Part shown: in pieces, positions 1 to 8,541 of the stretch
Numbering within the stretch: position 1 is the stretch's first letter
Layout of the letters: the number at the start of each line of letters is the position of its first letter
Assembly: GCF_003194605.1 (NCBI RefSeq)
Contig: NZ_QHKY01000007.1
Coordinates: 62,001-126,000 of the forward strand
Source of the DNA: Nocardioides gilvus
GTDB lineage: Bacteria; Actinomycetota; Actinomycetes; Propionibacteriales; Nocardioidaceae
DNA: 64,000 nucleotides
Direction of reading: 5' to 3'
Program-made: the position numbers and the translations under genes
The notes under the pieces: generated by a model
The model's database searches: none
What the model saw: the letters and a program-made list of their open reading frames with translations, nothing else
What the model was told of the DNA's origin: nothing

Positions 1-1089
1 GGCGTTGGCCACCATGATCTCGCCGGACTCCTTGAGGTGCAGGACCCCGGCGGTGCTGGTGGCGAGCAGCCGGTTCATGAGCTCGGCCCGGCCGTGGGCC
101 TCCTGTTCGGCGATCCGGAGTCGAGTGCTCAGCAGAGACAGGAAGAGAGTCGTGGCGAAGAGCACCGTGAAGAAGGTCTGGGCCAGGAATGCGGCCATCA
201 CCGCGGTGTCGACCTGCGCGAACCGGCCGTAGCCGTTGAGCGTGAAACCAATCATCACCAGCCCCGTCGCGAGCGCGTACGTGGCAGCAGGCAGGGGAGC
301 GAAGCGGGCACCGACCCACGTGGCGGGGATGAAGAGTAGGAACGAGATCGGCAGGTCGGGGGAGTTCACCTGGGAGAGCACCATCAGGGCGATGGTCAGG
401 GCGCCCACGCCCGACACCTCGAGAGCCCGACGCCGGAGATAGAAGGGGTGTGTGGAGCGGTCCTGGTGCGAGGAACCTCCCCAGGCCTGCCGGCCCAGCG
501 AGGCCAGCAGTAGGTAGCCGGTGCTGACGACCGCGAAGATCGCAGTGACTCCGCGCGACCATCGATGGATGACCGTGTGCCACTGGGAGAGGTCAGTGAG
601 GGTGTCCAGAGCGGCGAGGCTGATCACGGTGTCCACCAGGCTGGCGACCACCGCAGCGGCACCGATCGTCGCGAACGTCGAGACCGACCGCACGGCGGTC
701 CCGGCGAACGGGGCGCTGCCCAGGCTCGTCCACCGGTGCAGAATCCACCGGAAGACGAGCGCCATGACGATGGCACCGATGGCTCTGCCGAGCGAGTAGT
801 CGAAGTCGGCTCCCGTGGTCACCGGGACGACCACTGCGGCTGCCGCCAGGACGGGGAGATCCAGCGGAAGGGATCGTTTCGTCGCCGTTGCGATCCACAA
901 GGTCACCACCCCGGCTGAGGGCCACACAAGGCTGACCGCGTTGCCGGGGAGGCTGGAGGCGATGGCGATCCAGCTGGTGGTCAGGTAGACGGCCAGGTAG
1001 ACGAGCGCCCGCAGGACGGTCTCGGTCCGGGAGCGTGGCCCGGCCAGGATGCTGGCGAGGCGGGCAGCGCGCCGGTTCCGAGTTTCCAC
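1..1089 (-). CDS. MASE1-like membrane sensor with PAS domain (partial, 3' end outside window)
   Basis: The first 363 codons of a larger gene are visible and the reading frame runs off the window edge. The GTG start is preceded by GAGGA about 10 bp upstream, and an in-frame TGA two codons upstream rules out a longer start. Residues ~25-300 form about eight hydrophobic segments with a WPSAGV motif near the second one, as in MASE1-type sensory membrane domains. A charged helical linker follows (LRIAEQEAHGRAELM), then the beginning of a PAS domain (LLATSTAGVLHLKESGEIM). By analogy this is an integral-membrane signalling protein whose output domain (histidine kinase, GGDEF or PP2C) lies beyond position 1. 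It resembles the complete sensor kinase at 48633-51080 in overall plan. The ligand is unknown. Confidence 0.75.
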   Translation of the reverse strand, partial: METRNRRAARLASILAGPRSRTETVLRALVYLAVYLTTSWIAIASSLPGNAVSLVWPSAGVVTLWIATATKRSLPLDLPVLAAAAVVVPVTTGADFDYSLGRAIGAIVMALVFRWILHRWTSLGSAPFAGTAVRSVSTFATIGAAAVVASLVDTVISLAALDTLTDLSQWHTVIHRWSRGVTAIFAVVSTGYLLLASLGRQAWGGSSHQDRSTHPFYLRRRALEVSGVGALTIALMVLSQVNSPDLPISFLLFIPATWVGARFAPLPAATYALATGLVMIGFTLNGYGRFAQVDTAVMAAFLAQTFFTVLFATTLFLSLLSTRLRIAEQEAHGRAELMNRLLATSTAGVLHLKESGEIMVANA

Positions 1090-1176
1090 GACTCAATCAT
1101 CCTCGATCTGGCGCGGATCGGTGGCGTTCTTGCGGGGTCCGCCCCACCTTGGGTGTGCGCGCGTGGAGCGATCCGC

Positions 1177-1182
1177 GACAAT
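1177..1182 (+). promoter_or_regulatory. Putative -10 hexamer of a leaderless promoter
   Basis: GACAAT ends 7 bp before the ATG at 1190, and there is no Shine-Dalgarno. It favours ATG 1190 over ATG 1181. Confidence 0.4.
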
Positions 1183-1189
1183 GTGTCCC

Positions 1190-2149
1190 ATGACGCAGCA
1201 GCCGTTCTCCCGTCCCGGTGCCATCGACCTCTCCGCGCTCAAGCGCCCGACGCCGGCCCAGCCGCCGGGTGGGAGTTCCACCTCCGGTGAGGCGGGGCCC
1301 CAGGGTGGCACGGGCGGTGTGGGTGGATCGGCGTACGCGGTCCTGGTGGACGAGCAGAACTTCCAGGGGATCCTCGAGGCGTCCATGGGTGCCGCTGTGC
1401 TCCTGGTCTTCTACTCGCAGTCCCGGATGCCCCAGAGCGTCGGGCTGGCCGAGGACATGCAGACTCTCTCGGACGAGTTCGAAGGACGTTTCCTGGTGGG
1501 CCTGGTCGACGTGGACGCAGTGCCCCAGATCGCGCAGGCCATGCAGATCCCGTCGATCCCCCTGGTGATCGCGGTGATCGACGGACGTCCCATGCCGCTC
1601 TTTCAGGACCTGGCCCCCCTCGACCAGTTGCGTGAAGCCCTGACCCAGGTCGGCCAGCAGCTCACCGGTCAAGGGATCACCGGCCGGCACCAGCCCCGCA
1701 GCACGGTGGTCGCTAGCGAGGACGGCGAGCCGGTCGTGGACCCCCGCTACGCCCCGGCCCAGGACGCCTTGGGAGAGGGCAACATCGAGTTGGCCGTGTC
1801 GGAGTACCAGAAGCTGGTGGATGCCAATCCGGCCGACGTCGAGGCTGCCGCGGGTCTGGCCATGGCGCAACTGCTGCTGCGCACCCAAGGTGTCGATCTG
1901 AACACAGCACGCGCAGCTGCCGCCGCTGCACCGGACAATCTCGACGCCCAGATCATGGTGGCTGACCTCGACATGCTGGGCGGCCACGTCGAGGACGCCT
2001 TCCACCGGTTGGTCGGGCTCGTGGCCAGGACCACGGGCGACGACCGTACGCGCGTGCGTGACCACCTCATCGGCCTCTTCGGTGCGGTGGGCAACGACGA
2101 CCCGCGGGTGCTTCGAGGGCGTCAGAACCTGGCGTCCGCGCTCTTCTGA
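1190..2149 (+). CDS. Thioredoxin-fold/TPR protein, CnoX (YbbN)-like
   Basis: 319 residues. After a Pro/Gly-rich N-terminus, residues ~48-155 match a thioredoxin fold, but the place of the redox CxxC is taken by FYSQSRMPQS (about 74-83), which has no cysteine. The C-terminal half (~180-319) is built of TPR-like helices (ALGEGNIELAVSEYQKLVD). Family knowledge: CnoX/YbbN proteins are chaperone-holdases that deliver clients to GroEL/DnaK, and actinobacterial members often lack the redox cysteines. It is probably a cytoplasmic co-chaperone without disulfide activity. It ends 1 bp before the convergent ppdK gene. ATG 1190 (MTQQPFSRPG) is chosen over ATG 1181 because of the hexamer 7 bp upstream. 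Confidence 0.8.
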   Translation: MTQQPFSRPGAIDLSALKRPTPAQPPGGSSTSGEAGPQGGTGGVGGSAYAVLVDEQNFQGILEASMGAAVLLVFYSQSRMPQSVGLAEDMQTLSDEFEGRFLVGLVDVDAVPQIAQAMQIPSIPLVIAVIDGRPMPLFQDLAPLDQLREALTQVGQQLTGQGITGRHQPRSTVVASEDGEPVVDPRYAPAQDALGEGNIELAVSEYQKLVDANPADVEAAAGLAMAQLLLRTQGVDLNTARAAAAAAPDNLDAQIMVADLDMLGGHVEDAFHRLVGLVARTTGDDRTRVRDHLIGLFGAVGNDDPRVLRGRQNLASALF

Positions 2150-2150
2150 G

Positions 2151-4814
2151 TCAGTCGTTGGCCAAGGAGGCGCGGGCAGCCTCGAGGCGTGCCACCGGCA
2201 CCCGGTACGGCGAGCAGGAGACGTAGTCGAGGCCGACCTCGTCGAAGAAGTGGATCGAGTGCGGGTCGCCGCCGTGCTCACCGCAGACGCCGAGATGGAG
2301 GGCCGGATTGGCGGCCCGGCCCTTCTCGGCAGCAGTCCGCACGAGTTGGCCCACGCCCTCCACGTCGAGTGACTCGAAGGGAGAGATCCCGAAGACGCCG
2401 TGCTCGATGTAGGTGGAGAAGAAGGACGCCTCCACGTCGTCGCGCGAGAATCCCCAGGTCATCTGGGTCAGGTCGTTCGTGCCGAAGGAGAAGAACTGGG
2501 CCGAGGGGGCGATCTCGTCAGCGGTCAGGGCGGCCCGGGGCAACTCGATCATGGTGCCGACCTTGTAGTCGATCTCCACGCCCAGTTCGTCGCTGACCTC
2601 ACGGGCCACCTGCTCGATGCGGTGTCGGATCAGGTCGAGCTCGCGGACAGAGCCCACGAGCGGGACCATGATCTCGGGGCGGGCCGAACCCCCGGCCCGG
2701 GTCCGGGCGGCGGCGGCCTCGAGGATCGCACGGGCCTGCATCTCGAAGAGGCCCGGGATGACGATGCCGAGCCGGACACCGCGCAGGCCGAGCATCGGGT
2801 TCTGCTCGTGGAGGCGTTGGACGGCGGCGAGCAACTTGCGTTCGTGCCTCTTGCGGTGTCCTCGGGTGTCGGCGATGGCCAGTGCCACGGACAGCTCGGT
2901 GATATCGGGCAGGAACTCGTGCAGTGGCGGGTCGATCAGGCGGATGGTGACCGGCAGACCGTCCATCGACTCCAAGATCTTCTCGAAGTCACCTTTCTGC
3001 CGAGGCAGGAGCGCGGCCAACGCCTCCTGCTGCTCCTCGGCGCTCTCCGCGACGATCAGGTCCTCCACCAGTTGGCGGCGGTCGCCCAGGAACATGTGCT
3101 CGGTGCGGCACAGACCGATGCCCTGGGCGCCGAAACGGCGCGCCCGCTCGGCATCCTCGCCGGTGTCGGCGTTCGTACGCACCTGCATCCGGCGCAGCGT
3201 GTCGGCGTGCGCCATGATCCGGGCCACGGCATCGACCAGCTCGCCCTCGACGTCCTCACCCTCGAAGTGGCGGACCACGGCCGAAGGGCTCACCGGGACA
3301 GCCCCGTCGAAGATCTCGCCGGTGGAGCCGTCGATGGAGATCAGGTCACCCTCGCGGATGGTCTTCGAGTCGCGGACGGTGAACTGACCGGTCTTCGTGT
3401 CGACGTCGAGCGCTTCGGCGCCGCACACACACGTACGCCCCATGCCGCGGGCGACGACCGCTGCGTGCGAGGTCTTGCCACCGCGGCTGGTCAGGATGCC
3501 TTTGGCGACCATCATTCCGTGGAGGTCCTCCGGTGAGGTCTCCTTCCTGACCAGGATCACGTCCTCGCCCCGATCGGCCCACTCGACGGCAGTCCGCCAG
3601 TCGAAGACGGCCCGGCCGACGGCTGCGCCGGGGGAGGCGTTCATCCCGGTCGCCAGCAGGGTGCGCTCGGCCGTCGCATCGAAACGCGGAAACATGAGCG
3701 AGGCCAACTGGTCGCCGGTGACACGCTGGACCGCCTCGTCCCAGTCGATCAGACCCTCGTCAGCCATGTGGGCGGCGATCCTGAAGGCGGCCTCGGGAGT
3801 GCGCTTGCCGACCCGGGTCTGCAGCATCCAGAGCTTGCCGTGCTCAACGGTGAACTCGATGTCACACATGTCCCGGTAGTGCTTCTCGAGCTTCTCCATG
3901 TGGGCGATCAACTCGTTGTGCGACTTCTGGTCGATCTCCGCGAAGTCGGCGAGCGAGACGGTGTTGCGAATTCCCGCGACCACGTCCTCGCCCTGTGCGT
4001 TCTGCAGGTAGTCGCCGTAGACGCCCTGGTCCCCGCTCGCGGGGTCACGGGTGAAGGCAACGCCGGACCCTGAGGTCATGCCACCGTTGCCGAAGACCAT
4101 CGCCTGGACGTTGACGGCGGTGCCGAGGTCCTCGGGGATGCGCTCCTGACGGCGGTAGAGCACGGCACGGTCGGTGTTCCAGGAGTTGAAGACCGCGTGC
4201 ACGGCCAGGTCCAGCTGGCGGCGGGGCTCCTGGGGGAACTCGACCTCGGCCTGCTCGCGGATGATGCCCTGGAAGGTCTCGACGAGCTCCTCGAGGTCCT
4301 CAGCGGCCAGAGCCAGGTCGTCCTCGGTGCGTCGGGCCTTCTTCAGTGCGTCCAGAGCGTCGGAGAAGTGGTCCGAGTGGACACCCAGCACCGTGCTGCC
4401 GAACATCTGGAGGAGACGACGGTAGGAGTCGTACGCAAAACGCCGGTCCCCGGTGAGGTCGGCCAGCCCCTCCACGGAGCGGTCATTGAGACCGACATTG
4501 AGGACTGTCTCCATCATGCCCGGCATCGAGAACTTCGCACCGCTCCGTACGCTGACCAACAACGGGTCGGTCGGGTCGCCGAGACGTCGACCCATGGCGG
4601 CCTCGAGCGCGGCGAGGCGCTCGGTCACCTGGTCCTCAAGCCCTTCGGGGTCGCCACCCTGGCGCAGGTAGGCGCGACAGGCCTCCGTCGAGATCGTGAA
4701 GCCGGGTGGGACGGGGAGGCCGAGATTGGTCATCTCCGCCAGGTTGGCTCCCTTGCCACCGAGCAGGTCTTTCTGGTCCTTGTTGCCGTCCGCGAAATCT
4801 GTGACCCACATCAT
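2151..4814 (-). CDS. ppdK: Pyruvate, phosphate dikinase
   Basis: 887 residues, the usual full length. It interconverts pyruvate + ATP + Pi and phosphoenolpyruvate + AMP + PPi, linking glycolysis and gluconeogenesis in the cytoplasm. The N-terminal ATP-grasp domain (~1-340) carries GGKGANLAEM and SVRSGAKFSMPGM. The mobile phosphohistidine domain has GGKTSHAAVVARGMG, with the catalytic His at residue 450. The C-terminal PEP/pyruvate barrel ends with GVCGEHGGDP, with the active-site Cys at about 844. It starts with two adjacent ATGs (4814 and 4811), and TTACAT lies 6 bp upstream. There is no partner regulatory kinase (DUF299) gene nearby in this window. All key residues are present. Confidence 0.97.
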   Translation of the reverse strand: MMWVTDFADGNKDQKDLLGGKGANLAEMTNLGLPVPPGFTISTEACRAYLRQGGDPEGLEDQVTERLAALEAAMGRRLGDPTDPLLVSVRSGAKFSMPGMMETVLNVGLNDRSVEGLADLTGDRRFAYDSYRRLLQMFGSTVLGVHSDHFSDALDALKKARRTEDDLALAAEDLEELVETFQGIIREQAEVEFPQEPRRQLDLAVHAVFNSWNTDRAVLYRRQERIPEDLGTAVNVQAMVFGNGGMTSGSGVAFTRDPASGDQGVYGDYLQNAQGEDVVAGIRNTVSLADFAEIDQKSHNELIAHMEKLEKHYRDMCDIEFTVEHGKLWMLQTRVGKRTPEAAFRIAAHMADEGLIDWDEAVQRVTGDQLASLMFPRFDATAERTLLATGMNASPGAAVGRAVFDWRTAVEWADRGEDVILVRKETSPEDLHGMMVAKGILTSRGGKTSHAAVVARGMGRTCVCGAEALDVDTKTGQFTVRDSKTIREGDLISIDGSTGEIFDGAVPVSPSAVVRHFEGEDVEGELVDAVARIMAHADTLRRMQVRTNADTGEDAERARRFGAQGIGLCRTEHMFLGDRRQLVEDLIVAESAEEQQEALAALLPRQKGDFEKILESMDGLPVTIRLIDPPLHEFLPDITELSVALAIADTRGHRKRHERKLLAAVQRLHEQNPMLGLRGVRLGIVIPGLFEMQARAILEAAAARTRAGGSARPEIMVPLVGSVRELDLIRHRIEQVAREVSDELGVEIDYKVGTMIELPRAALTADEIAPSAQFFSFGTNDLTQMTWGFSRDDVEASFFSTYIEHGVFGISPFESLDVEGVGQLVRTAAEKGRAANPALHLGVCGEHGGDPHSIHFFDEVGLDYVSCSPYRVPVARLEAARASLAND

Positions 4815-4820
4815 GGACCT

Positions 4821-4826
4821 ATGTAA
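4821..4826 (-). promoter_or_regulatory. Putative -10 hexamer for ppdK
   Basis: Read on the minus strand, TTACAT lies 6 bp before the ppdK ATG. It is a weak match to the window's TANNNT pattern. Confidence 0.25.
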
Positions 4827-4864
4827 CCCCAGTCCGGTCCGAACAGCACCTCTCGGGTGTCGGG

Positions 4865-5689
4865 TCAGGGCTGTGGGAGAGGGGCGTCGAGCGACCGGTC
4901 CACCTCGGGGCGACGATGCCCGGACTCGGTGAAGCAGGCTCCGCTGGCAACGGCCTCAAGAGCTGCCGCCACCCGCCTGGCGGTGAAGTCGGCAGTGTTG
5001 TCACGCACCTCCTGCATCGTGCAGAACCTCATCGCACGGATCTCCCGCTCCTCACGCACGATGCGCTGCAGGAGCGAGGCGTCGTGGACCCCGCCGTCGA
5101 AGACGAAGCACACAGCGTCGTCCCACCCGCTCCAGGCCGGCAACCAGTCGGCCACGAGCAGGCGTCCGGCGGGAAGGTCGAGCTGCAGCTCCTCCTGGAT
5201 CTCACGGGTCACGCCCGTGCGGGGGGACTCGCCGACCTCGACGACACCCCCGGGAAGGTCCCAGTCAGGCTTGTAGGTCAGTTCGCACATCAGGACCCGG
5301 TCATCCGGGTCGCGCACGAGCATCTGCCCGATGGCACGTTTGCGGGGTAGAAAGGAGTTCAGCAGGGCCCGAAACCCTCCCGGCTCGCTGATCGGGGGAT
5401 CCGTGGCCAGTCGGGCGTACATGATTCGGTCGTGGTGGTGGCCGTCCTCGACGTGGCCCCCGCGCATCAGGCCCTCGCGCTGCAGTCCCGCCCACGTGGC
5501 GATCCGTTGGGCGACTTCGTCCTCGGGGTCGACCAAGGCCTCCACCCGACCGTGGTCATGCAGCCCTCTCGCCACCAGCGTGGCGACGTGGGCAGTGGCC
5601 TCACGAAAACCCTCGTGGGCGATGTCGGCAGGCCACCACACGCGAGCCACCCCGGGACGGGTGGTGGTCAGGCTGGGTGGCAGGGTCAC
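4865..5689 (-). CDS. Nudix hydrolase with an N-terminal GNAT-like segment
   Basis: 274 residues in two parts. The C-terminal part (~115-250) is a Nudix domain with a nearly complete box at 148-170: GVVEVGESPRTGVTREIQEE, i.e. Gx5Ex7RExxEE. The usual Gly after the EE pair is Gln. The N-terminal ~110 residues do not belong to Nudix. The stretch RIATWAGLQREGLMRGG...DRIMYARLATDP resembles the C-terminal half of a GNAT acetyltransferase (the region after the acetyl-CoA loop), so this may be a fusion to a truncated GNAT domain. Nudix enzymes hydrolyse nucleoside-diphosphate derivatives; the substrate cannot be told from sequence. GTG 5689 is supported by TAGGGT 6 bp upstream. It is 50 bp downstream of ppdK's start and separately promoted. 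Confidence 0.85.
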   Translation of the reverse strand: MTLPPSLTTTRPGVARVWWPADIAHEGFREATAHVATLVARGLHDHGRVEALVDPEDEVAQRIATWAGLQREGLMRGGHVEDGHHHDRIMYARLATDPPISEPGGFRALLNSFLPRKRAIGQMLVRDPDDRVLMCELTYKPDWDLPGGVVEVGESPRTGVTREIQEELQLDLPAGRLLVADWLPAWSGWDDAVCFVFDGGVHDASLLQRIVREEREIRAMRFCTMQEVRDNTADFTARRVAAALEAVASGACFTESGHRRPEVDRSLDAPLPQP

Positions 5690-5695
5690 CGCTCC

Positions 5696-5701
5696 ACCCT
5701 A
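5696..5701 (-). promoter_or_regulatory. Putative -10 hexamer of a leaderless promoter
   Basis: TAGGGT on the minus strand, 6 bp before the Nudix GTG at 5689. Confidence 0.45.
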
Positions 5702-5742
5702 TCCACCGAGCCCACCGCCTCCTGCGGCGTCCGGAAGAGGAA

Positions 5743-6261
5743 TCACCCCAAGGACTTGGCAGCCAACTTGGCCTCGAGCGTCGCCTCCTTGGTGAGGTGC
5801 TTGGCTTCGCGTCGTACGTCGGAGGCGGCCCTGCGAGCCCGCCAGGCCAACCCGGGACGGCCCTCGGTGTCCACGGAGGCGAGCAGGAGTCCGCCCACCA
5901 GGCTTGCGCTGCGGGCCGCGTGCGCCACATCGATGCCCCCGGCTCCGGAGCCGCCGCCGGACCTACGGCTGGCGAGGAGCGTCGGCGCCAAGGTGGCGCC
6001 CAACACGGCGGCCGAGAGTCGAGGTGCCTTGCCGAGCGCGAGGGCACCGGCGGCGCTGAGCTGCACCGCGGCCGCGATGCGGGCCAGGACCGTCGGGTCC
6101 TGGGGGAGGGGGAGTCCAGCGCTCTGCGCCACGGCGACCAGGCGATCCACGTGGGGGCGGATCTCCTCGGCGGCGGGGCGGGGATCCCTGAGTACCTGGA
6201 TGCTTCCGACGAGGAAGGCGCTGCTGAGGAGTGGGCGGGCGACGCGTCGTGAAATGGCCAT
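5743..6261 (-). CDS. DoxX-family-like membrane protein
   Basis: 172 residues. It begins MAISRRVARPLLSSAFLVGS, then a cytoplasmic-looking stretch with DPRPAAEEIRPHVDRLV. Hydrophobic segments follow around residues 60-78 (ARIAAAVQLSAAGALALG), 85-97 and 115-130, and the protein ends with a basic, Ala/Lys-rich helix (KHLTKEATLEAKLAAKSLG). This layout fits the actinobacterial DoxX/SURF4-like family of small inner-membrane proteins, whose function is largely unknown and often linked to redox homeostasis. It is transcribed away from the enoyl-CoA hydratase, with 161 bp between the two starts. Confidence 0.65.
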   Translation of the reverse strand: MAISRRVARPLLSSAFLVGSIQVLRDPRPAAEEIRPHVDRLVAVAQSAGLPLPQDPTVLARIAAAVQLSAAGALALGKAPRLSAAVLGATLAPTLLASRRSGGGSGAGGIDVAHAARSASLVGGLLLASVDTEGRPGLAWRARRAASDVRREAKHLTKEATLEAKLAAKSLG

Positions 6262-6267
6262 GCCCCC

Positions 6268-6273
6268 TCCCTA
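6268..6273 (-). promoter_or_regulatory. Putative -10 hexamer of a leaderless promoter
   Basis: TAGGGA on the minus strand, 6 bp before ATG 6261. The intervening GGGGGC could also act as a weak SD. Confidence 0.3.
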
Positions 6274-6422
6274 CCCCGATGGACGGTGATGCACACACCC
6301 GGCGCTCCGCAGTTGTCCCTGCGCGAGGGGACACGGGTGCAACCGGCGCCCAGATCGCTCGGGCTAGGCTCGCCCGCAGGTCGGCACCGACGTCCGGCCT
6401 CAGTCGACGTGCAGGAGTGGTC

Positions 6423-7202
6423 ATGGGTGAGTTCGTCAGTCTTCAGGTGAGCGACGGAGTCGGCACGATCCGCCTGGACCGGCCCAAGATGAACGCTCTG
6501 GACAAGCAGGTGCAGGAGGAGATCCGCACCGCCGCCGCCGAGGCGACCGAGCGGGACGACGTCAAGGCAGTTGTCGTCTGGGGAGGCGAGCGCGTCTTCG
6601 CCGCGGGCGCGGACGTGAAGGAGATGGCCCAGATGTCGCACGCCGACATGGTCAAGCGCTCCGCCGGGCTCCAGTCGGCCTTCACCTCGGTGGCAAGGAT
6701 CCCCAAGCCGGTCGTCGCGGCCATCAACGGCTATGCCCTCGGCGGTGGTTGCGAGCTGGCACTGTGCGCCGACGTCCGGTTCGCCGCCGAGAACGCCGTC
6801 CTCGGGCAGCCCGAGATCCTGCTCGGCATCATCCCGGGGGGTGGAGGGACCCAGCGCCTGACGCGTCTCGTCGGCCCGTCCCGGGCGAAGGAGTTGATCT
6901 TCACCGGTCGCTTCGTGAAGGCCGAGGAAGCGCTGGCGATCGGTCTGGTCGACCGGGTGGTCGCCGCCGACGAGGTCTACGGCCAGGCCGTCGAATGGGC
7001 CTCCCAGTTCGCGCAGGGGGCCTCGCTCGCCGTGCGCGCGGCCAAGGAGTCAATCGATCGGGGGCTGGAGGTCGACCTGGAGACAGGTCTGGAGATCGAG
7101 CGCCAGCAGTTCGCGGCACTCTTCGCCACGGCCGACAGGACGATCGGCATGGACTCCTTCGTGGAGCACGGCCCCGGCAGGGCCGAATTCGTGGGCCACT
7201 GA
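6423..7202 (+). CDS. Enoyl-CoA hydratase/isomerase family protein
   Basis: 259 residues, typical for the crotonase family. It hydrates trans-2-enoyl-CoA to 3-hydroxyacyl-CoA in beta-oxidation or a related pathway. Both oxyanion-hole segments are present: FAAGADVKEM (59-68) and GYALGGGCELALCAD (103-117). So are the two acid/base glutamates, E111 and E131 (in GQPEILLGIIPGGGG), so true hydratase activity is likely rather than a degenerate crotonase. ATG 6423 begins MGEFVSLQVS, directly at the conserved fold. It is followed 23 bp later by a small membrane-protein gene. The physiological substrate chain length is not readable. Confidence 0.92.
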   Translation: MGEFVSLQVSDGVGTIRLDRPKMNALDKQVQEEIRTAAAEATERDDVKAVVVWGGERVFAAGADVKEMAQMSHADMVKRSAGLQSAFTSVARIPKPVVAAINGYALGGGCELALCADVRFAAENAVLGQPEILLGIIPGGGGTQRLTRLVGPSRAKELIFTGRFVKAEEALAIGLVDRVVAADEVYGQAVEWASQFAQGASLAVRAAKESIDRGLEVDLETGLEIERQQFAALFATADRTIGMDSFVEHGPGRAEFVGH

Positions 7203-7225
7203 GGACGACGGCACCAGGACCTGTC

Positions 7226-7534
7226 ATGGCTTCCGTGCGCGCCTTTCGCGTGACGACCGCGTACGTGGTGTGGGGGCTGAGCGTCCTGCTCGCGCTGGGC
7301 ATGGCGGGCGCCGCGCTGCTCGTGGCACTCAAGGCCGACTCCGCAGAGCCCTTGTGGCGCTGGTGGCTCGAGGGCGCCGACGCGGTCACCTTTGGCTGGT
7401 TCGCCCGGCCCGAAGGCGCGTGGGCCGGCGAGCCGACGGAGCGGGACACGGTGCTCAGGTGGGGTTCAGCAGCCTTGGCCGCGCTGGGCACGGGTGCTGT
7501 TGCGCAGTGGATCCTGCGGCCCCCGCGTCGCTGA
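7226..7534 (+). CDS. Small two-helix membrane protein, unknown
   Basis: 102 residues. TM1 spans about 10-33 (TAYVVWGLSVLLALGMAG) and TM2 about 80-97 (AALAALGTGAVAQWIL). Between them is a Trp-rich external loop (LWRWWLEGADAVTFGWFARPEGAWAG). It ends in PPRR, consistent with a positive-inside terminus. I recognise no domain. It lies 23 bp after the enoyl-CoA hydratase on the same strand and is probably co-transcribed, but the context gives no clear job. Hydrophobic content and GC3-rich codons support a real gene. Confidence 0.6.
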   Translation: MASVRAFRVTTAYVVWGLSVLLALGMAGAALLVALKADSAEPLWRWWLEGADAVTFGWFARPEGAWAGEPTERDTVLRWGSAALAALGTGAVAQWILRPPRR

Positions 7535-7655
7535 ACCAGGCTCCCGGCCTCTCTGTCGCCACCCAAGGCCTCAAAGTCTTCACCGATTTTGGGGAGTCCA
7601 TCATTCGAGAAGCGTGGGGGCCATCACCAGCACTGTGGCTACCGTCACACGGAGC

Positions 7656-7671
7656 GTTACGAGAGCGTAAC
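7656..7671. promoter_or_regulatory. Inverted repeat GTTACG-agag-CGTAAC
   Basis: Perfect 6-bp arms (7656-7661 and 7666-7671) around a 4-bp spacer, about 40 bp upstream of the secreted-protein start. Size and position fit a repressor operator, but no regulator gene is adjacent. It could also be a small hairpin in a 5' leader. Confidence 0.35.
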
Positions 7672-7712
7672 TTACGAAGACGTAGCGCACATTCCTAGGG
7701 AGGGAAACCCAC

Positions 7713-8495
7713 ATGCGTTCATTCATGAACCGTCGCGCGGTAGCAGTTGTTGCCACCGTTGCGATGAGCACCGCAGGCCTCGTCGGCCTGGCTTCGTCGG
7801 CCAACGCCGCGAGCACCTCACTCAAGTTCAACTGTGGAGCGTCGATCCTGACGAACCAGGAGTTCGTCTTCGACGCCGAGATCACCGTTCCGGCCGAGGT
7901 CGAGGTCGGCTCGACGATCAACCCCACGTTCACCGGTTCGGTGACCGTCCCCGAGTCGACGCGGAGTGCCGCGTACGGGTTGCTCGGCGGACGCTTCCTC
8001 GAGGGCGTCGCCACCATCAACGGCAAGTTCGGTACGGCTCCCATCGTGCTGGAGGCTGACCTGCCCCGCGCTCCGATTCCGTCCACGTCAGGCGCCTTCC
8101 AGCTCTCCACCACGGGTGGCGGGTCCTTCGTGGCCAGCACCGTCGGTGCCCAGAACGTCACCATCGACGGGTTCTCGGCTCCCCTCACCATGACGAACTC
8201 CAGCGGCGCCGAGTCGTCGGTTGCCGTCACCTGCACCGCGAAGGCTCCCGGCACCGTCGTCGCGACCGTCAACGTCGTCCCGGAGCCGACCGTTGACCCG
8301 GAGCCGACCGTTGACCCCGAGCCGACCGTCACCCCGGACCCGACCGTTGACCCCGAGCCGACTGTCACCCCGGACCCGACCGTCAGCCCGGAGCCGACCA
8401 CGCCCCCGGTGACGAAGCCCAACCCGATCCAGACCGTCATCAGCTCCATCCTGGCGCTGCTGAAGAAGCTGTTGGGCAACCTCTTCAAGAGGTAG
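7713..8495 (+). CDS. Secreted protein with PEPTV-type repeats
   Basis: 260 residues. A Sec signal peptide is clear: MRSFMNRRAVAVVA, a hydrophobic core, then cleavage near SANA-AS (about residue 31). Residues ~32-185 form a beta-rich domain (STSLKFNCGASILTNQEFVF...) like the DUF6801/cyclase-dehydratase-type extracellular domains of actinobacteria; I am not certain of the family. Residues ~190-231 are seven hexads PEPTVD/PEPTVT/PDPTVD, a rigid acidic spacer. The C-terminal ~20 residues (IQTVISSILALLKKLLGNLF) are an amphipathic helix. A strong SD (AGGGAGG) lies 8 bp upstream. It is monocistronic, bounded downstream by a 15-bp terminator stem. It may be cell-surface associated; the function is unknown. 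Confidence 0.75.
   Translation: MRSFMNRRAVAVVATVAMSTAGLVGLASSANAASTSLKFNCGASILTNQEFVFDAEITVPAEVEVGSTINPTFTGSVTVPESTRSAAYGLLGGRFLEGVATINGKFGTAPIVLEADLPRAPIPSTSGAFQLSTTGGGSFVASTVGAQNVTIDGFSAPLTMTNSSGAESSVAVTCTAKAPGTVVATVNVVPEPTVDPEPTVDPEPTVTPDPTVDPEPTVTPDPTVSPEPTTPPVTKPNPIQTVISSILALLKKLLGNLFKR
8280..8405 (+). repeat. 18-bp coding tandem repeat (PEPTVD hexads)
   Basis: Seven tandem 18-bp units of the type CCGGAGCCGACCGTTGAC, varying at wobble and at the sixth residue (D, T, S). The reading frame is kept throughout, and the copy number could change by slippage. Confidence 0.9.
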
Positions 8496-8541
8496 TCACA
8501 CCTGAACACGCGCACGGGGCCTCGAGTCCCGACAGTGTGAG

